From: Gordionus sp. m RMFG-2023
Taxonomy: Eukaryota; Nematomorpha; Gordioida; Chordodea; Parachordodidae
Assembly (NCBI RefSeq): GCF_954871325.1
Contig: NC_088776.1
Span: 56,523,301 to 56,587,300, forward strand
Direction: 5' to 3'
Length of the DNA: 64,000 bases
Shown here: piece after piece, positions 12,733 through 25,076 of the stretch
How the letters are laid out: the number at the start of each line of letters is the position of its first letter
Position numbering within the stretch: the first letter of the stretch is position 1
Notes under the pieces: generated by a model
The model's database searches: none
The model's input: the letters and a program-made list of their open reading frames with translations, nothing else
Told to the model about the DNA's origin: nothing
Position numbers and translations under genes: made by a program

Positions 12733-14408
12733 GTAATAAATTTTTAATATAAGGACAAATAATTAGCTAACCCCTACTTAAAAATGATACGTTACTGCTC
12801 TCCTTATTTGCCCGAAAAGAAGCGCCCTGCCAAATATCTTAAAAATAAAGCTTCCATTTTTATAAAGTCGATTGACTAAATAAATATTTACGAATATATA
12901 AATATTTTATTGTTTATAATTTAAAAATCAAAATTTATAATATAATATAGTTATTGTATATAAATTAATTTTTAAAATTAAAATATAAAAAATAATTTTC
13001 TAGTCATTAATATCTGATGACAAATGAATATTTGCATCAAGAGATAAAGCTTTAATTTTAATAATAAATGAGGAATTATCCAGAAAAGTGGCTGATCTCT
13101 AATTGTAAAATAGATAATGATTTTTACCGTCATTTCTGAGAAATTTATCAATGTGTACTAACTAGGCTTAGATTAATCGATTTGAATGAATAAATTTTTT
13201 TTGGTGCCATCACCATTGGAGATTTTTATAATTATTCCCCAATTTTGTATAATATTATATTTATCATGCTTCATCAGTTTTTGTTAAAAGACGCAATAGC
13301 TACTCAAATAGCTATTTAACCTTCAAATAATAAATATATATAAATGAATGTGAAAAATTCTCAATTAAGAAACAAACTTTAGTTATAAAAATTTGCGTAG
13401 TTTTAATGGTCGCCCTTAGAAATTTTACTACTCAATATGGAACATTTTACTTTTCGATAATAATAATGGAAAAATATGCATCTGTTCTACCTTTTTAATT
13501 AGGCCGTTCTATTCACTGATATATATAATACTACCTTGACATACCATTTATTTAAAATATAACAATAAAAATAAACTAGCGATATGCCATTTTTTTTTAC
13601 CTATATAAATATATTTACAAATTTTATGAAAACTTAAATTTAAATAAAACTAATCGACATTTTTCAAAGAATTTACAAAATGTTTTTTATGAATGAATAA
13701 ATCATCAGTCTAGGTAGGTATATATATTAATGGTTCTATAATTATCATGGCTTACAAAAGTAAAATTAGTTTTAAACATATATTGAAACAACATTTTACT
13801 TATATAAATTAAAAAAAAATATATTAATCAAATATTACGCTTTAATTTTTTTTATATTTGATTAATCATTTAAATAATATAATAATAAAAAATTAAAATA
13901 TATATAAATAAAATATAATTTTGTTAGATGACCATATAATGTTCTAAATTAAAAAATCTATTTTAAATTTTTTAAAGTAATTTTATATAAATACTATCAA
14001 GAAAATTATATTTTTAATAAAAATTAAGTTTTCAAATATAATATTAAACAGATTAATTTTTCCAAATATTTTTTTAAAAAAATATGACGCTTTGATATAC
14101 CCCACTCTTCAAAAATATTTATCTCCTAACACCACCTGAATCATATCCATATCACATGAAAATTATATAGAATTATAGTGCTTCTATTCTTCCCCATTAT
14201 TTATTTACTGATTATCTGGCCTTTACTATCTCATTGACATTTTATTATAGATATATCAAAATTTTTTATAGATATAATATTTTTATAATTATCAAAATTC
14301 ATTTTAAACTTCTATTATGTCTTAAGTATTCTTTTTTAATCATGACAGTTTATTTTTCATATTTTAATAAATTTCATCATTATATTTTATCATAATTCTT
14401 CCTTTTAG

Positions 14409-14438
14409 ATATGGCTCAGTTCAAAATTAGAATATCAG
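14409..14438 (+). CDS. Micro-exon E8 (30 nt)
   Basis: The acceptor is CTTCCTTTTAG and the donor GTAAATAT. The frame reads MAQFKIRIS with leading AT and trailing G. Compared with E9 it has two base differences, one silent (GCT/GCA) and one changing Ile to Asn. Frame 2 is stopped by TAG. Confidence 0.73.
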
Positions 14439-14605
14439 GTAAATATTTTCAAATATAAAGACTAATCTCCAGTGTTAGTTGTTAATATTTATAACATGCT
14501 AATCGTCATTTGCTTAAAAGTGGCTTGCTACCGAACTTATCAAAAATACATATATAGCTTATTAGCTATAAAAATGTACAAATAAATTAATTTTTTTTGT
14601 TTATT

Positions 14606-16285
14606 AAAAATCAAAATTTATAATATAATATATTTATTGTATATAAATTAATTTATAAAATTAAAATATAAAAAATAATTTTCTAGTCATTAATATCTGA
14701 TGACAAATGAATATTTGCATCAAGAGATAAAGCTTTAATTTTATTAATAAATGAGGAATTATCCAGAAAAATGGCTGATCTCTAATTGTAAAATAGATAA
14801 TGATTTTTACCGTCATTTCTGAGAAATTTATCAATGTGTACTAACTAGGCTTAGATTAATCGATTTGAATGAATAAATTTCTTTTGGTGCCATCACCATT
14901 GGAGATTCTTATAATATTTGCCCAATTTTTTATAATATTATATTTATCATGCTTCATCAGTTTTTGTTAAAAGACGCAATAGCTACTCAAATAGCTATTT
15001 AACCTTCAAATAATAAATAAATATAAATGAATGTGAAAAATTCTCAAATAAGAAACAAACTTTAGTTATAAAAATTTGCGTAGTTTTAATGGTCGCCCTT
15101 AGAAATTTTACTACTCATTATGGAACATTTTACTTTTCGATAATAATAATGGAAAAATATGCATCTGTTCTACCCTTTTAATTGGGCCTGTTCTATTCAC
15201 TGATATATATAATACTACCTTGACATACTATTTATTTAAAATATAACAATAAAAATAAACTAGCGATATGCCATTTTTTTTTACCTATATAAATATATTT
15301 ACAAATTTTATGAAAACTTAAATTTAAATAAAACTAATCGACATTTTTCAAAGAATTTACAAAATGTTTTTTATGAATGAATAAATCATCAGTCTAGGTA
15401 GGTATATATATTAATGGTTCTATAATTATCATGGCTTACAAAAGTAAAATTAGTTTTAAACATATATTGAAACAACATTTTACTTATATAAATTAAAAAA
15501 AAATATATTAATCAAATATTACGCTTTAATTTTTTTTATATTTGATTAATCATTTAAATAATATAATAATAAAAAATTAAAATATATATAAATAAAATAT
15601 AATTTTGTTAGATGACCATATAATGTTCTAAATTAAAAAATCTATTTTAAATTTTTTAAAGTAATTTTATATAAATACTTTCAAGAAAATTATATTTTTA
15701 ATAAAAATTAAGTTTTCAAATATAATATTAAACAGATTAATTTTTCCAAATATTTTTTTTAAAAAATATGACGCTTTGATATACCCCACTCCTCAAAATA
15801 ATTTATCTCCTAACACCAACGGAATTATATCCATATCACATGAAAATTATATAGAATCATAGTGCTTCTATTCTTCCCCATTATTTATTTACTGATTATC
15901 TGACCTTTACTATCTCATTGACTTTTTATTATAGATATATAAAATTTTTTATAGATAGAATATTTTTATAATTATCAAAATTCATTTTAAACTTCTATTA
16001 TGTCTTAAGTATTCCTTTTGAATTATCACAGTTTATTTTCATATTTTAATAAATTTCATCATTATATTTTATCATATTTCTTCCTTTAGATATGGCACAG
16101 TTCAAAAATAGAATATCAGGTAAATATTTTCAAATATAAAGACTAATCTCCACTGTTAGTTGTTAATATTTATAACATGATAATCGTCATTTGTTTAAAA
16201 GTGGCTTGCACCGAACTTATCAAAAATACATATATAGCTTATTAGCTATAAAAATGTACAAATAAATTAATTTTTTTTTTTATTA
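14606..16285 (+). repeat. Recent duplicated block, copy 3 (1.7 kb tandem)
   Basis: It directly follows copy 2 with a period of about 1.68 kb, starting inside the intron downstream of the E5/E7 position. It carries E9. The two adjacent copies are nearly identical, so this is one of the youngest events in the array. Confidence 0.85.
16090..16119 (+). CDS. Micro-exon E9 (30 nt)
   Basis: The acceptor is TTTCTTCCTTTAG and the donor GTAAATAT. The frame reads MAQFKNRIS with leading AT and trailing G. It is the third copy of the E6/E8 type, in the tandem block 14606-16285. That block starts downstream of the E5/E7 position, so it carries no E5-type exon. Confidence 0.73.
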
Positions 16286-17062
16286 AAAATCAACCATTAT
16301 AAATATTAAATGATATATTTATTGATTAGAAAAATGGTTTATATATATAAACTATAAAAATAATTATCCTTATTTGCTAACAAAAATTCTTTGTAACAAG
16401 AAAGCTTTAATTATGTTGATGAATGATATATTATACAGGTAAGAATTGATTGCTAAATCTCTAGCAATAATAAAATAGACAATAATTAAGTCAGTTTCTG
16501 AGAATTAAAATAATATGTTAATTAGGTTAGGATTAATCAATGTGATTAATAAATTCTATTTTGATTTACCCATTTTTCAATAATAATGTATTTATTTTAA
16601 TGGTTTTTGTTAAATTACGCGACAGCAATTTAAACCTTCAGATCACATAATAAAAAAATATATATGATAATTATTAATCACCAATTGGGATATAAACTTT
16701 GGTCCCAAAAATTTGCGTATTTTATTGGTGGTAAGGAATATTTTACTTTCTCATGAAAAGCAAAAATGTTATAATATGTATCTGTTCTTTTATCTTATTT
16801 TTTGGACCGTTCAATCCACATATAGAGAGACTTTATTTATTTAAATGTGTATCAATATATATTAACTAAGCATGGCATTTTGGCTACCCATATATATATA
16901 TTTACAATAAAATTTCATGAAAACTTAAATTTAAAAAACCAAAATGTCAAATCATATAAAAGAAACTCTTATAATTTAGAATCAAGAAATAATCTTAATT
17001 TTTTTTATATTCTCTTTAATTATTTAAAAATATAATATTATCTAAATTTAATTATAAATATT

Positions 17063-18350
17063 CTATTCCATAGCAAATTAATTGAAGATTAAATCCGAAC
17101 CTCTTCGAATTTCTTTAAAATTTGTATGATTGTTATATATACACTAACTAGAAAAATATTAAATTTTAATCTAACTCAGCTTACCTCAATCATCTTTAGA
17201 AACGCTAAAATTCCAGAATCACTCTATTTAATTATAAATATCTTAAAAAGTAAAAATCATATTTAAATTTTATTAAATTGCTTTAGAATAACTCTTTAAT
17301 AAGATATAAAATTTATTTAACTGAAGTAATATTAAAAAATAAATACTGCGCTTTTGTTTTCTTTCAATTTTTTTTATAAATTGACATTACATTACTTAAT
17401 ATTTCTAAATCTTAGACAGGGACGAATAATAGGTCAATTTTACACTTTAAATATAAGTAGTATGCTTTAAATCCTATAATATTTCTAATACATAGTAACT
17501 CTAAAAATAAAAAAAAATATATTTGGGATCGGGTGAGGCCAATGTAATGTATAATGCCCTACGCGGATCGATATTGTGTCATAACACATATGTTTAACTA
17601 ATTTATTTTAGAAAAAATAATTGCAAAAATATTTATAACTTTATTTAGCTAATTATTTATATTATAAGAATATCAATGGGAAATTAATATTGCAATAAAC
17701 ATATTAATTAAATAATATCATACATTAAACAATTGAATGAATATTAATTGATTTTGATTTTTCCTATCATTGAAATAAATGCTTGATATTTTTGTATCTC
17801 GGGAATTCGTTTGGCAGTTAAAAATTTATACGAGATAGGTTTCCATACTTAAAAATTCAACTTTGCTGATAAATATATCATTACTCTCCAGCACATTAAT
17901 TCTCGCATAATTATATAAATCCATAGGTGTTAGTATATATTAATCAGATGAAAGATTTCTCTAGCCGTTCATTCCCTCTAAACATGTGCAGCTTCAAAGA
18001 AATGCCTGTCTCAATCCTAAATTCATTATAATGTATGTAAAGAAGTTTTTTTTTGGGTAACAGCTCCATAAGAAAAATAAAAATTATTAGAATATTATCA
18101 AATTTACCCTTCAAGAATAGAATTAATTTTATTTTAAATAAATTAGACTGTAAAAGCATACCTTTGTATTACTGTTTGTTCTTTAAAATTGATAATTAAT
18201 TTTATTATATTACATGAATATATCTCTGTTGCACTTAGTTCTTTATTCCATTAACTATCATTATAAAATTATTAATATCTAGAATAAGTCTGATGTTTAT
18301 GTTGGAATTATAAATTTCTATTACTTTATTTGCGACATCATCAGGAATAA
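17063..18350. mobile_element. X-family fragment with left terminal repeat
   Basis: The left end (from about 17063, ATTCCATAGCAAATTAATTG) is a diverged version of the 45170 end. The interior at 17750-18170 matches 1-250 and 1920-2070. The minus-strand frame at 17944-18159 preserves HYNEFRIETGISLKLHMF, equivalent to NYNDFRIETE in the first copy, and is a decayed piece of the element's protein. No right terminal repeat was found before the A unit resumes near 18350. Confidence 0.55.
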
Positions 18351-19850
18351 TTCAACTTGGCCACTCGCACAATTATTTAAACCTTGAAAGCATATAATAA
18401 AATCAATATATGATAATGAAAAATCCCTAATTGGAACATTAACTTTTTCATAAAAATTTCGGTAGTTTTAATGGTAGGAGATAATTTACTCATCTATAGA
18501 ACATTATTCTTTACGAAAACAATATTTTAGAAAAAAAATTTTATAAATGGAATTTTTTTATTTCCCAAAATTATAATTATCAGTCGTATCTTGTGAAATG
18601 AAATTTGTTTTCTATTTAAATTTATTTGCTTTTAAATAATGGATACTAAACTTTTTCTATATTTTATTTCAACAATTAAAATAATTATATTATATTATTA
18701 TTCTTTTTAGTCAAAGAATTTTTCAACAATGGAACTGATCGTAAAAATTATTTAAATATAAGACAAATTACTAATGTTAACCTTTACTTTTAAAAATCAC
18801 ACGCTAATGCAATCCTTTTTAAGTAGCCTCCTACAAAAATTCACAAAAATAAATAGTTCGCTATTAATATCGATTTATAAAGAGTTGTTAGACTGATTAA
18901 AAAATTATTTGCAAATATATTAATATTTTTTGGTGTATAATTTAAAGATCAACATTTATTAAATAAATAAATTTTAAAAAGAATTTATAAAATTAAAGTA
19001 TAAATAATCTTATGGTCATTAATTTAGGATGACAAAAAATTATTGCATCAAGAAATTAAGCTTTAATTATATTAATAAATGATGATCGTTTAACGCTATA
19101 AAATAGACAATAATCTTAACAATCATTTCTGAGAAATATCTTAAAATATAGTAAATAAGCTAGAATTAATCTATGTGGTTCGAATCAATTGCTTTTTGTT
19201 ATGTCATCACCTTTGGAGATTCTTCAAATATTTACCCACTTTTCTATATAATATATTAATCATGTTTTATCGTTAAAAGACGCAATAGCTACCCAGACAG
19301 CTATTAAAATCTTCAGAAATTAATATAAATAACAATGAAAAATTGGTTATAAAAATTTTCGTATTTTTAGTAGTCAACATTATGCATTTCGATAATAATT
19401 ATGTAAATATATGAAACTGTTCTACCTTTTTTGTTAATCTGTTCTACCACTGATACGTAATACTATCAAAATTGACCATTTATTTACATTTGTATCAATA
19501 AGAATAAACTATTATACGCCATTTTTTGTTAGCTATATTAAAATTTTAGAAAAACTTAAATTATAAGAAAGACAAAATGTCTAGTCACAAGCTTATTTGA
19601 ATTTAAATAAGCTTGAAAATGTATTTTAATGAATAAATGAATTATCTGTGTAGATATGAATTATATGTCATAGGTTCTATCTTATTTTATCCTGGATTAC
19701 GAAATGTAGAATCAGTTTTGAACGTAGTTTTTATGAATCAGTTTTAAACGTAGTTTTTATAAAAAAATTTTATCTATATAATAGAGACTCAAAAATTATC
19801 TTATTTTTTTTATATTTGCTTTAATTATTTAAATAATATAATACTGCAAT
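18350..19850 (+). repeat. A-repeat unit carrying E10
   Basis: The landmarks run from AATTATTTAAACCTTGAAAG through the exon to the TTAATTATTTAAATAATATA segment. A 25-base stretch around AAACGTAGTTTTTATGAATC is doubled at 19715-19765. Nothing else is seen. Confidence 0.75.
18711..18740 (+). CDS. Micro-exon E10 (30 nt)
   Basis: The acceptor is TTATTCTTTTTAG and the donor GTAAAAAT. The frame reads KEFFNNGTD with leading TC and trailing C. The usual first Ile codon is missing: the exon begins TCAAAG, as if the first three bases of the common start had been removed. It sits between two X-element fragments. Confidence 0.68.
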
Positions 19851-20540
19851 CCCAAAATCATTATAATGGTTGTAGAGGTATATATTTTGTTTTCATAATG
19901 TGTAACAGCTCCATAAATTCGATTTTAATGATAAATGCAGTAGGAATTAAAATATTTAATTTTTCAATCAAATACCACATATTCGCTGACTGACGTAGTT
20001 TGAGTTTCGTGCTACGGTCACCAACCATTTTTTAAATGTTATATATTCCATGCCATTATTATCGAAAAATAAATGTAATCTTTTCTTTAAGTTCCAAATT
20101 GAGGGATATTTGGCATCTCTAGTAACAGCAAAACTGGGTTGGATTGTATTGACTTTGTGCAAAGCAGTGTTTTTAATTTAAGGGAAGAAATGTATACTGA
20201 TTATACAGTTAACTGAAAAAATTATTACCAATTTTAATTAATTTAAAATTTTGATGAAATATGTAGATGCACAAAATCTGCCTGCTTATATTTAGTTTTT
20301 TGATCTCATGGGAAACATGATAAATTATATATTTATATTAATGTTTGTTTTAATATTGGTAAATATTTCTATTATATACCAAAATAAATCTCTTTTGAAC
20401 TTGGTTATTTCTTATATTAACTATCATTTATATAAATTATTCATATCTGGCATAAGTCTGTTTTCGACAGAATTATAAAATTCTATTACTTTATTCGCAA
20501 CGTCATCCGGAATAATTTAACTTAGTTACCCGCTAAGCTA
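19850..20540. mobile_element. X-family fragment, second insertion
   Basis: 19850-19960 repeats the X interior (CCCAAAATCATTATAATGGT, then TAACAGCTCCAT). 20380-20540 repeats 18200-18390 (CTTGGTTATTTCTTATATTA and the following GGCATAAGTCTG). In between, minus-strand 19968-20162 is open for 64 codons with a protein-like composition (for example FAVTRDAKYPSIWNLKKRL). It may be transposase of the same element, but I do not recognise it. Confidence 0.45.
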
Positions 20541-20952
20541 TTTAGACCTAAGCATATAATAAATAGATATATATGATAATGAAGAATACTCAATTGAGAC
20601 ACTAACTTCGGTCATAAAAATTTGCATAGTTTTAATGGTAGCATTAGAGGATATTTTACTATTCTATATAGATCATTATTCTTTTTCAAAATAATAAAGT
20701 AATAATATGCAACATTTCTATATTTTTTGTTGGACGGTTACCCATTGGTTCTATCTTAATTCTCATTCTAAAATTAGTTTTGAATAGAATATATAAACTA
20801 GAAATGATATTGATTAAAAAGTAGTTTTATTTATTTTTTATGTTTGCTATAATTATTTAAATAAAATTTTTTTTTAAATGACCCTACTATAATGTTCGAA
20901 ATTAGTTGAATATCCCTTATTATTTTTAAAGTAATTTAGACATACCATCAAT
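20541..20952 (+). repeat. Partial A unit between X fragment and hAT2
   Basis: It resumes at the AGCTATTTAGACCTAAGCAT landmark and runs to the ACCATCAA site where hAT2 inserted. It contains no exon. Confidence 0.75.
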
Positions 20953-21116
20953 CAGTGACGAATCGTCAAGTTTACTGCTAGGGAAGCAATTAAAAAAAAT
21001 TTTATTTTTATTTTAGTCAAACTCAAACCATAAAAATATTAAGATTAATAAATTAGTGGTATTCGTTGTTTTTGAGTAAAATGATCAAGAACTGCATTAT
21101 AAAAGTAATCGCTAGA

Positions 21117-21497
21117 TTAAAAATTTTTTAATAAAATTTTTTTAATCGAAATCGAGGATAGATTTGATAATCGATTTTGGCTTATTCTGTTTTCTGCAAT
21201 TGATTGATTCTTTTTAAAGATGAAAAACTCCGTTCTGCACTTGCTATTTTTGAAGCCAAAGTTAAGATGATTGCATAATTTAAAAAACTCTTTAAAACTT
21301 TTCATCAAATCGGTGCATATTAAAAATTCAAGTATTTCATTAACATGCTTTTTTTTTCTAAATTCATCATCCCGAAACATTACCTTTAATTCGATTTCGA
21401 GCTTGTGTAAGTCAAAAAATTGAAAATTAGTGTAGTTTAAATTATCTAATAAATTTTGGGAAATCATAATTATCCCAAACAATATCATATCCTCCAT
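21117..21497 (-). pseudogene. hAT2 transposase, C-terminal piece
   Basis: 126 open codons end in a hAT dimerisation-like segment: KCRTEFFIFKKNQSIAENRI followed by SQNRLSNLSSISI. It aligns in form with the C-x-R-x-F-S-x-L-K-x-I-K ... RLxxLxxLSIxK pattern of ZMYM1-like hAT proteins. The conserved ERSFS core is degraded here (CRTEFFIFKK). Confidence 0.8.
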
Positions 21498-21930
21498 AAA
21501 TCATACTTTCAAAAAAACGATAGATCCTTCAAATAATTTAAAACTGTTTTAATCACTGACCATTTTATTCCCATCTCGTTGGGGCTACTCGTGGTAATCT
21601 TTTTTTGACATATTTATAAAATTCCGCTGTTCGCTTAGATGAAGTACTAAAAAAATTGACTAAACCAGATAAAGTTGCAAAAAAAACCTTACATTCTTTA
21701 ATTTTGCTGCCAGAATTTGATAATATAAGATTTAACTTATGGGCAACGCAATGTATATAAAGTGCTGAAGGATTGACCGCCTGACACCATCGTAATTTTA
21801 CCTATTAATTTTTTCATAATTTTTTTATCGTTTAAGGATTTAATGACAAATTACGATAAGGATCATCTCGATGCATAACAACAAAAAAATCAATAAATCT
21901 TTTATACAATGTCCCGTTATTTAAAACATA

Positions 21931-22149
21931 TCAAAGAACTATAGCCAGTTGAGATTTATTATTGATATCTGTTGGTTCATCTAATATTATTGATATGAAT
22001 TCCGTTTCTTCTAATTCATTTAATATTTTTTGGAGTAAGACATATGAAATGGAATTTATTAAATCATTTTGAATATCGCATGATAATCCAATAAAAATTA
22101 TACCATTTTCTAAATGATGTTTCAATATTAAATTTTCTTTCGCCCGCAA
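21931..22149 (-). pseudogene. hAT2 transposase, central piece
   Basis: 72 codons cover FIGLSCDIQNDLINSISYVL and FISIILDEPTDINNKSQLAI. The latter is the recognisable 'D-E-x-T-D-x-x-x-x-x-Q-L' catalytic-domain entry of DUF4371 hAT transposases, with Pro in place of the usual small or polar residue after Glu. It is separated from the N- and C-terminal pieces by frame changes. Confidence 0.8.
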
Positions 22150-23481
22150 ATAATTTAATTCAATTAATTTCCTCTATTTAATGAATTAGAAGATTCGTCA
22201 TCATCACGGAATGCAAGCTCTTGAATTCCAAGAAAAACATAGTTTAACAATATTATATGATTTGACATTCGAATATGCTGTTTAATTGATATTTTGCGCA
22301 GCTAATCTATCATATTTTCAATATGATTTTGGCCAAATGTTTTTAATTGAATCGCGGTAGATTCTTCATGCCATTTAACTGCCTTTGAAAAATTACTCAT
22401 ATCCGATATCATTCCAAACATATTTTTTCTTTGGGAAAATAGGCATGACCAACAATATAGAGAATTAGAAAATTCATATCCAGTGAGCCAATATTTATTG
22501 ATGAAAAAATTAAAGATGCAAGTTTTGATTTCTTTTTTAAGTTTTGTAAAATTAATTTTGGTCTTCCTTTTTCAAAAATCAATTTTTTTAATTTCTTGAG
22601 TTAAATGATAATGTTAATAAATTTTCAATAATACAATTATAATTATTAAACATTAATTAAGGATTTTAAAAATGAAAAAATTTATTTAAAAAAATAGGGA
22701 AAAAAAATATTATATAAAAAATTTCTTACTCTTTTATTAATTAAAAAAAATGAGCATTTTTTTATTTGCTTCCCCAAAACGTATTTTTTAATGGTAAAAT
22801 TACACAATACCTATAACATGATTTTCTCTTTATTTATTAAAAAAACTAAGCAATATTAAATTTCCCTCTTGTATATTTTTTTTAACGTAAATAATAGTAA
22901 ATTTTTTAATGTAGTAAAAATAATAGTAAATTTCTTAACTTAGTAAAAATAATAGTATTTCTTAATATAGTAAAAATAATATTAATCTTTTTAACATTAT
23001 AAAAATAATCTTTTTAACGTTATAAAAATTATATTAATTTTTTTAACGAAATCAATTTAGTTTATTTAGCACTAATAATTATATTAAGTTTATTTAAGAA
23101 TATTGTAAGAAAAATTTCAAAGGAAGCAATTCTTCCCTTGCTTCTACGCTTTGTCACTGCCATCAAGATAATTTTATTTTAAAACATTGATAAAATGTTT
23201 TCAAGTTTATAATAATAGACTGATCAAATTTTTCATATCATCCTTACCTTTAACTTCTCTTATATAATGACTTCTGAATAATATATATTAGATATAAAAA
23301 TTTTTTTAAAGAAAATTTTTACACAATATTTATAATTATTATCAGTCGTATCTTTAGAAATTAAATTTATTTTTTATTTAAATTCATTTGCTTTTGAAAT
23401 ATGGATACTTAACTTTTTTGATATTTTATTTCAACAATTAAAATAATCATATTATATTGATATTATCATTATACTTTTTAG

Positions 23482-23514
23482 TAATCAAAAAATCTATCCG
23501 CATTGGAAAAAATC
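23482..23514 (+). CDS. Micro-exon E11 (33 nt)
   Basis: The acceptor is TATACTTTTTAG and the donor GTAAAAAT. The frame reads IKKSIRIGKN with leading TA and trailing C. It lies 322 bases downstream of the hAT element that ends at 23159. Frame 1 would begin with TAA. Confidence 0.73.
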
Positions 23515-24604
23515 GTAAAAATATAAATATAAGACAAATTACTAGTGTTACTAACCCTTACTTTTTAAAATTATATGCTAACGTAATCCTTATTTAGGCA
23601 AAGGTATCCCCATACCAAAATTCTCAAAAATATATAGTTCGCTTATTAGCATCCATTTATGAAGAGTTGCTTGACTAAAAAATTGATTACAAATATATTT
23701 TTTGTGTATAAATTAAAAATCAACATTTATTATATAATATATTTATAAAATTATAATATGAAAGATAATTTTCTTGTCTTTAATATCTATTGATATAAAA
23801 TCTTTATTTAAAGAGATAAAGCTTAATTAAATAAATAAATGATGAATTATATATAAAGGAATTAGCTGAACTCTAGCTATTATAAAATAGATCGATGTAA
23901 TTTATTACTTTTTGGATGTCATCACCTTCAGAGATTCTTCAAATATTTACCCAATTTTCTATAATAACATATCTATCATGTTTTATCGGATTTTGTTAAC
24001 GGGCAATAGCTACCCAGATTAAAATTTAAACCTTCAGAAATAATAAATATAAATATCAATTTATAATTTCTTTAATTTTAATACTATAAATATTTTAAAT
24101 TAAAATATATATTAATTTATAATTTCTTTTATTTTAATACTATAAATATTTTAAATTAAAATAAATTATTTTTTAAGGATCATTTAATATTAAAAATTTT
24201 AAAACTATCAAGATAATTGTGCTTTAAAACATTAATAAAATTTTTTAAAGTTTAAAATAAACTCGACAACTTTTTTATACCTTATTTTTTTTAGATATTG
24301 CGTGTTGATTTAACTATCTCCTCAAAATACTTTACATACATCTTTAAAATTTTATTCATATCAACTTAAGGGTATATAGAGATAGCTACTATCATTCATT
24401 AGATACTGGTTTTGACCACCTCTTATTTATATGCCCTCTAGGTAATATATGTTAGATATAAAAATTATTTTTAAATAATTTTTTTTATTTAACAAAATTC
24501 ATATTAATTATCAATCATATCTTGTGAAATAGAATTAAATTTTTTGTTTTTCGACTTTTTATTTCAATAAATAAATTAATTTTATATTATTAATATTATC
24601 TTAG

Positions 24605-24637
24605 TAATCCATATATCTGTCATCAAGAATATTACAA
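24605..24637 (+). CDS. Micro-exon E12 (33 nt)
   Basis: The acceptor is ATATTATCTTAG, a weaker pyrimidine tract than most, and the donor is GTAAAAAC. The frame reads IHISVIKNIT with leading TA and trailing A. The unit downstream is interrupted at about 25077 by a hAT fragment. Confidence 0.7.
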
Positions 24638-25076
24638 GTAAAAACCTTTAAATATAAGTAAAATTACCATTATTGACCCTTATTAATATTATTCTAAAGC
24701 TATCGTTTTATGCCCACATGATATATGCTACACTTATCAAAAAAATATAGCACCCTTTGCTACGATTTTTAAAAAGTAGCCAGACTACAAAGAATTACAA
24801 ATAAATACTAACTAGGATTGGATCAATCAATATCTATTGAATTAAATTCTTTTTTGTGGTGTCGTCCCCTTTGAGATTTCCTAAATATTTACCCATTCTC
24901 TATTTTTGTTAAATACATAACAACCCAGGACAGCTGTTTAAAGCTTCAAAGCAGATAATCATATAAATGGCTAAGAATAAATCAATTGGGATACAACCCT
25001 TAGTTAAAAAAACTGGCTTAGTTTTATGACTCCCTTCTGAGGTATTTTATTACTCTTTAAAGAACATTATACTTTT

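Larger units (their letters stand above)
12198..14605 (+). repeat. Recent duplicated block, copy 2
   Basis: It carries E7 (identical to E5) and E8. A short deletion near 12388 removes part of the CCACTGATATATAATG landmark present in copy 1. It begins about 100 bases after the hAT target duplication. Confidence 0.85.
14606..17062 (+). repeat. A-repeat units carrying E9, up to the X insertion
   Basis: The unit order continues past block copy 3 through the landmarks AAAAATTTGCGTA and GGACCGTTCAATCCAC to about 17062, where an X-element end begins. The reading frame at 16847-17035 is intron sequence without gene features. Confidence 0.75.
20953..23159 (-). mobile_element. hAT-superfamily transposon (hAT2) with decayed ZMYM-type transposase
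   Basis: The terminal repeats begin CAGTGAC at both ends, with an imperfect shared continuation (AAGCG-type bases, then AGGGAAG.AATT). The flanks are CCATCAAT (20945-20952) and CCATCAAG (23160-23167), an 8-base target duplication with one change. The minus strand encodes in order a TTF-type zinc-finger region (YCWSCLFSQ near 22450), a DUF4371-like part (ILDEPTDINNKSQLAIVL, 21931-22149), the YIHCVAHKLNLILSN motif (about 21720) and the C-terminal dimerisation region (QNRLSNLSSISIKK, within 21117-21497). Stops and frame changes divide it into pieces, so it is inactive. 22870-23080 is a tandem repeat of about 30 bases around AAAATAATAGTAAATTT. Confidence 0.9.
23160..25076 (+). repeat. A-repeat units carrying E11 and E12
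   Basis: The unit continues exactly from the hAT2 target site (CATCAAGATAATTTTATTTT). At 24049-24170 a 58-base stretch around ATTTCTTTAATTTTAATACT is doubled in tandem. The last intact landmark is AACATTATACTTTTC, where the hAT3 fragment begins. Confidence 0.8.
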
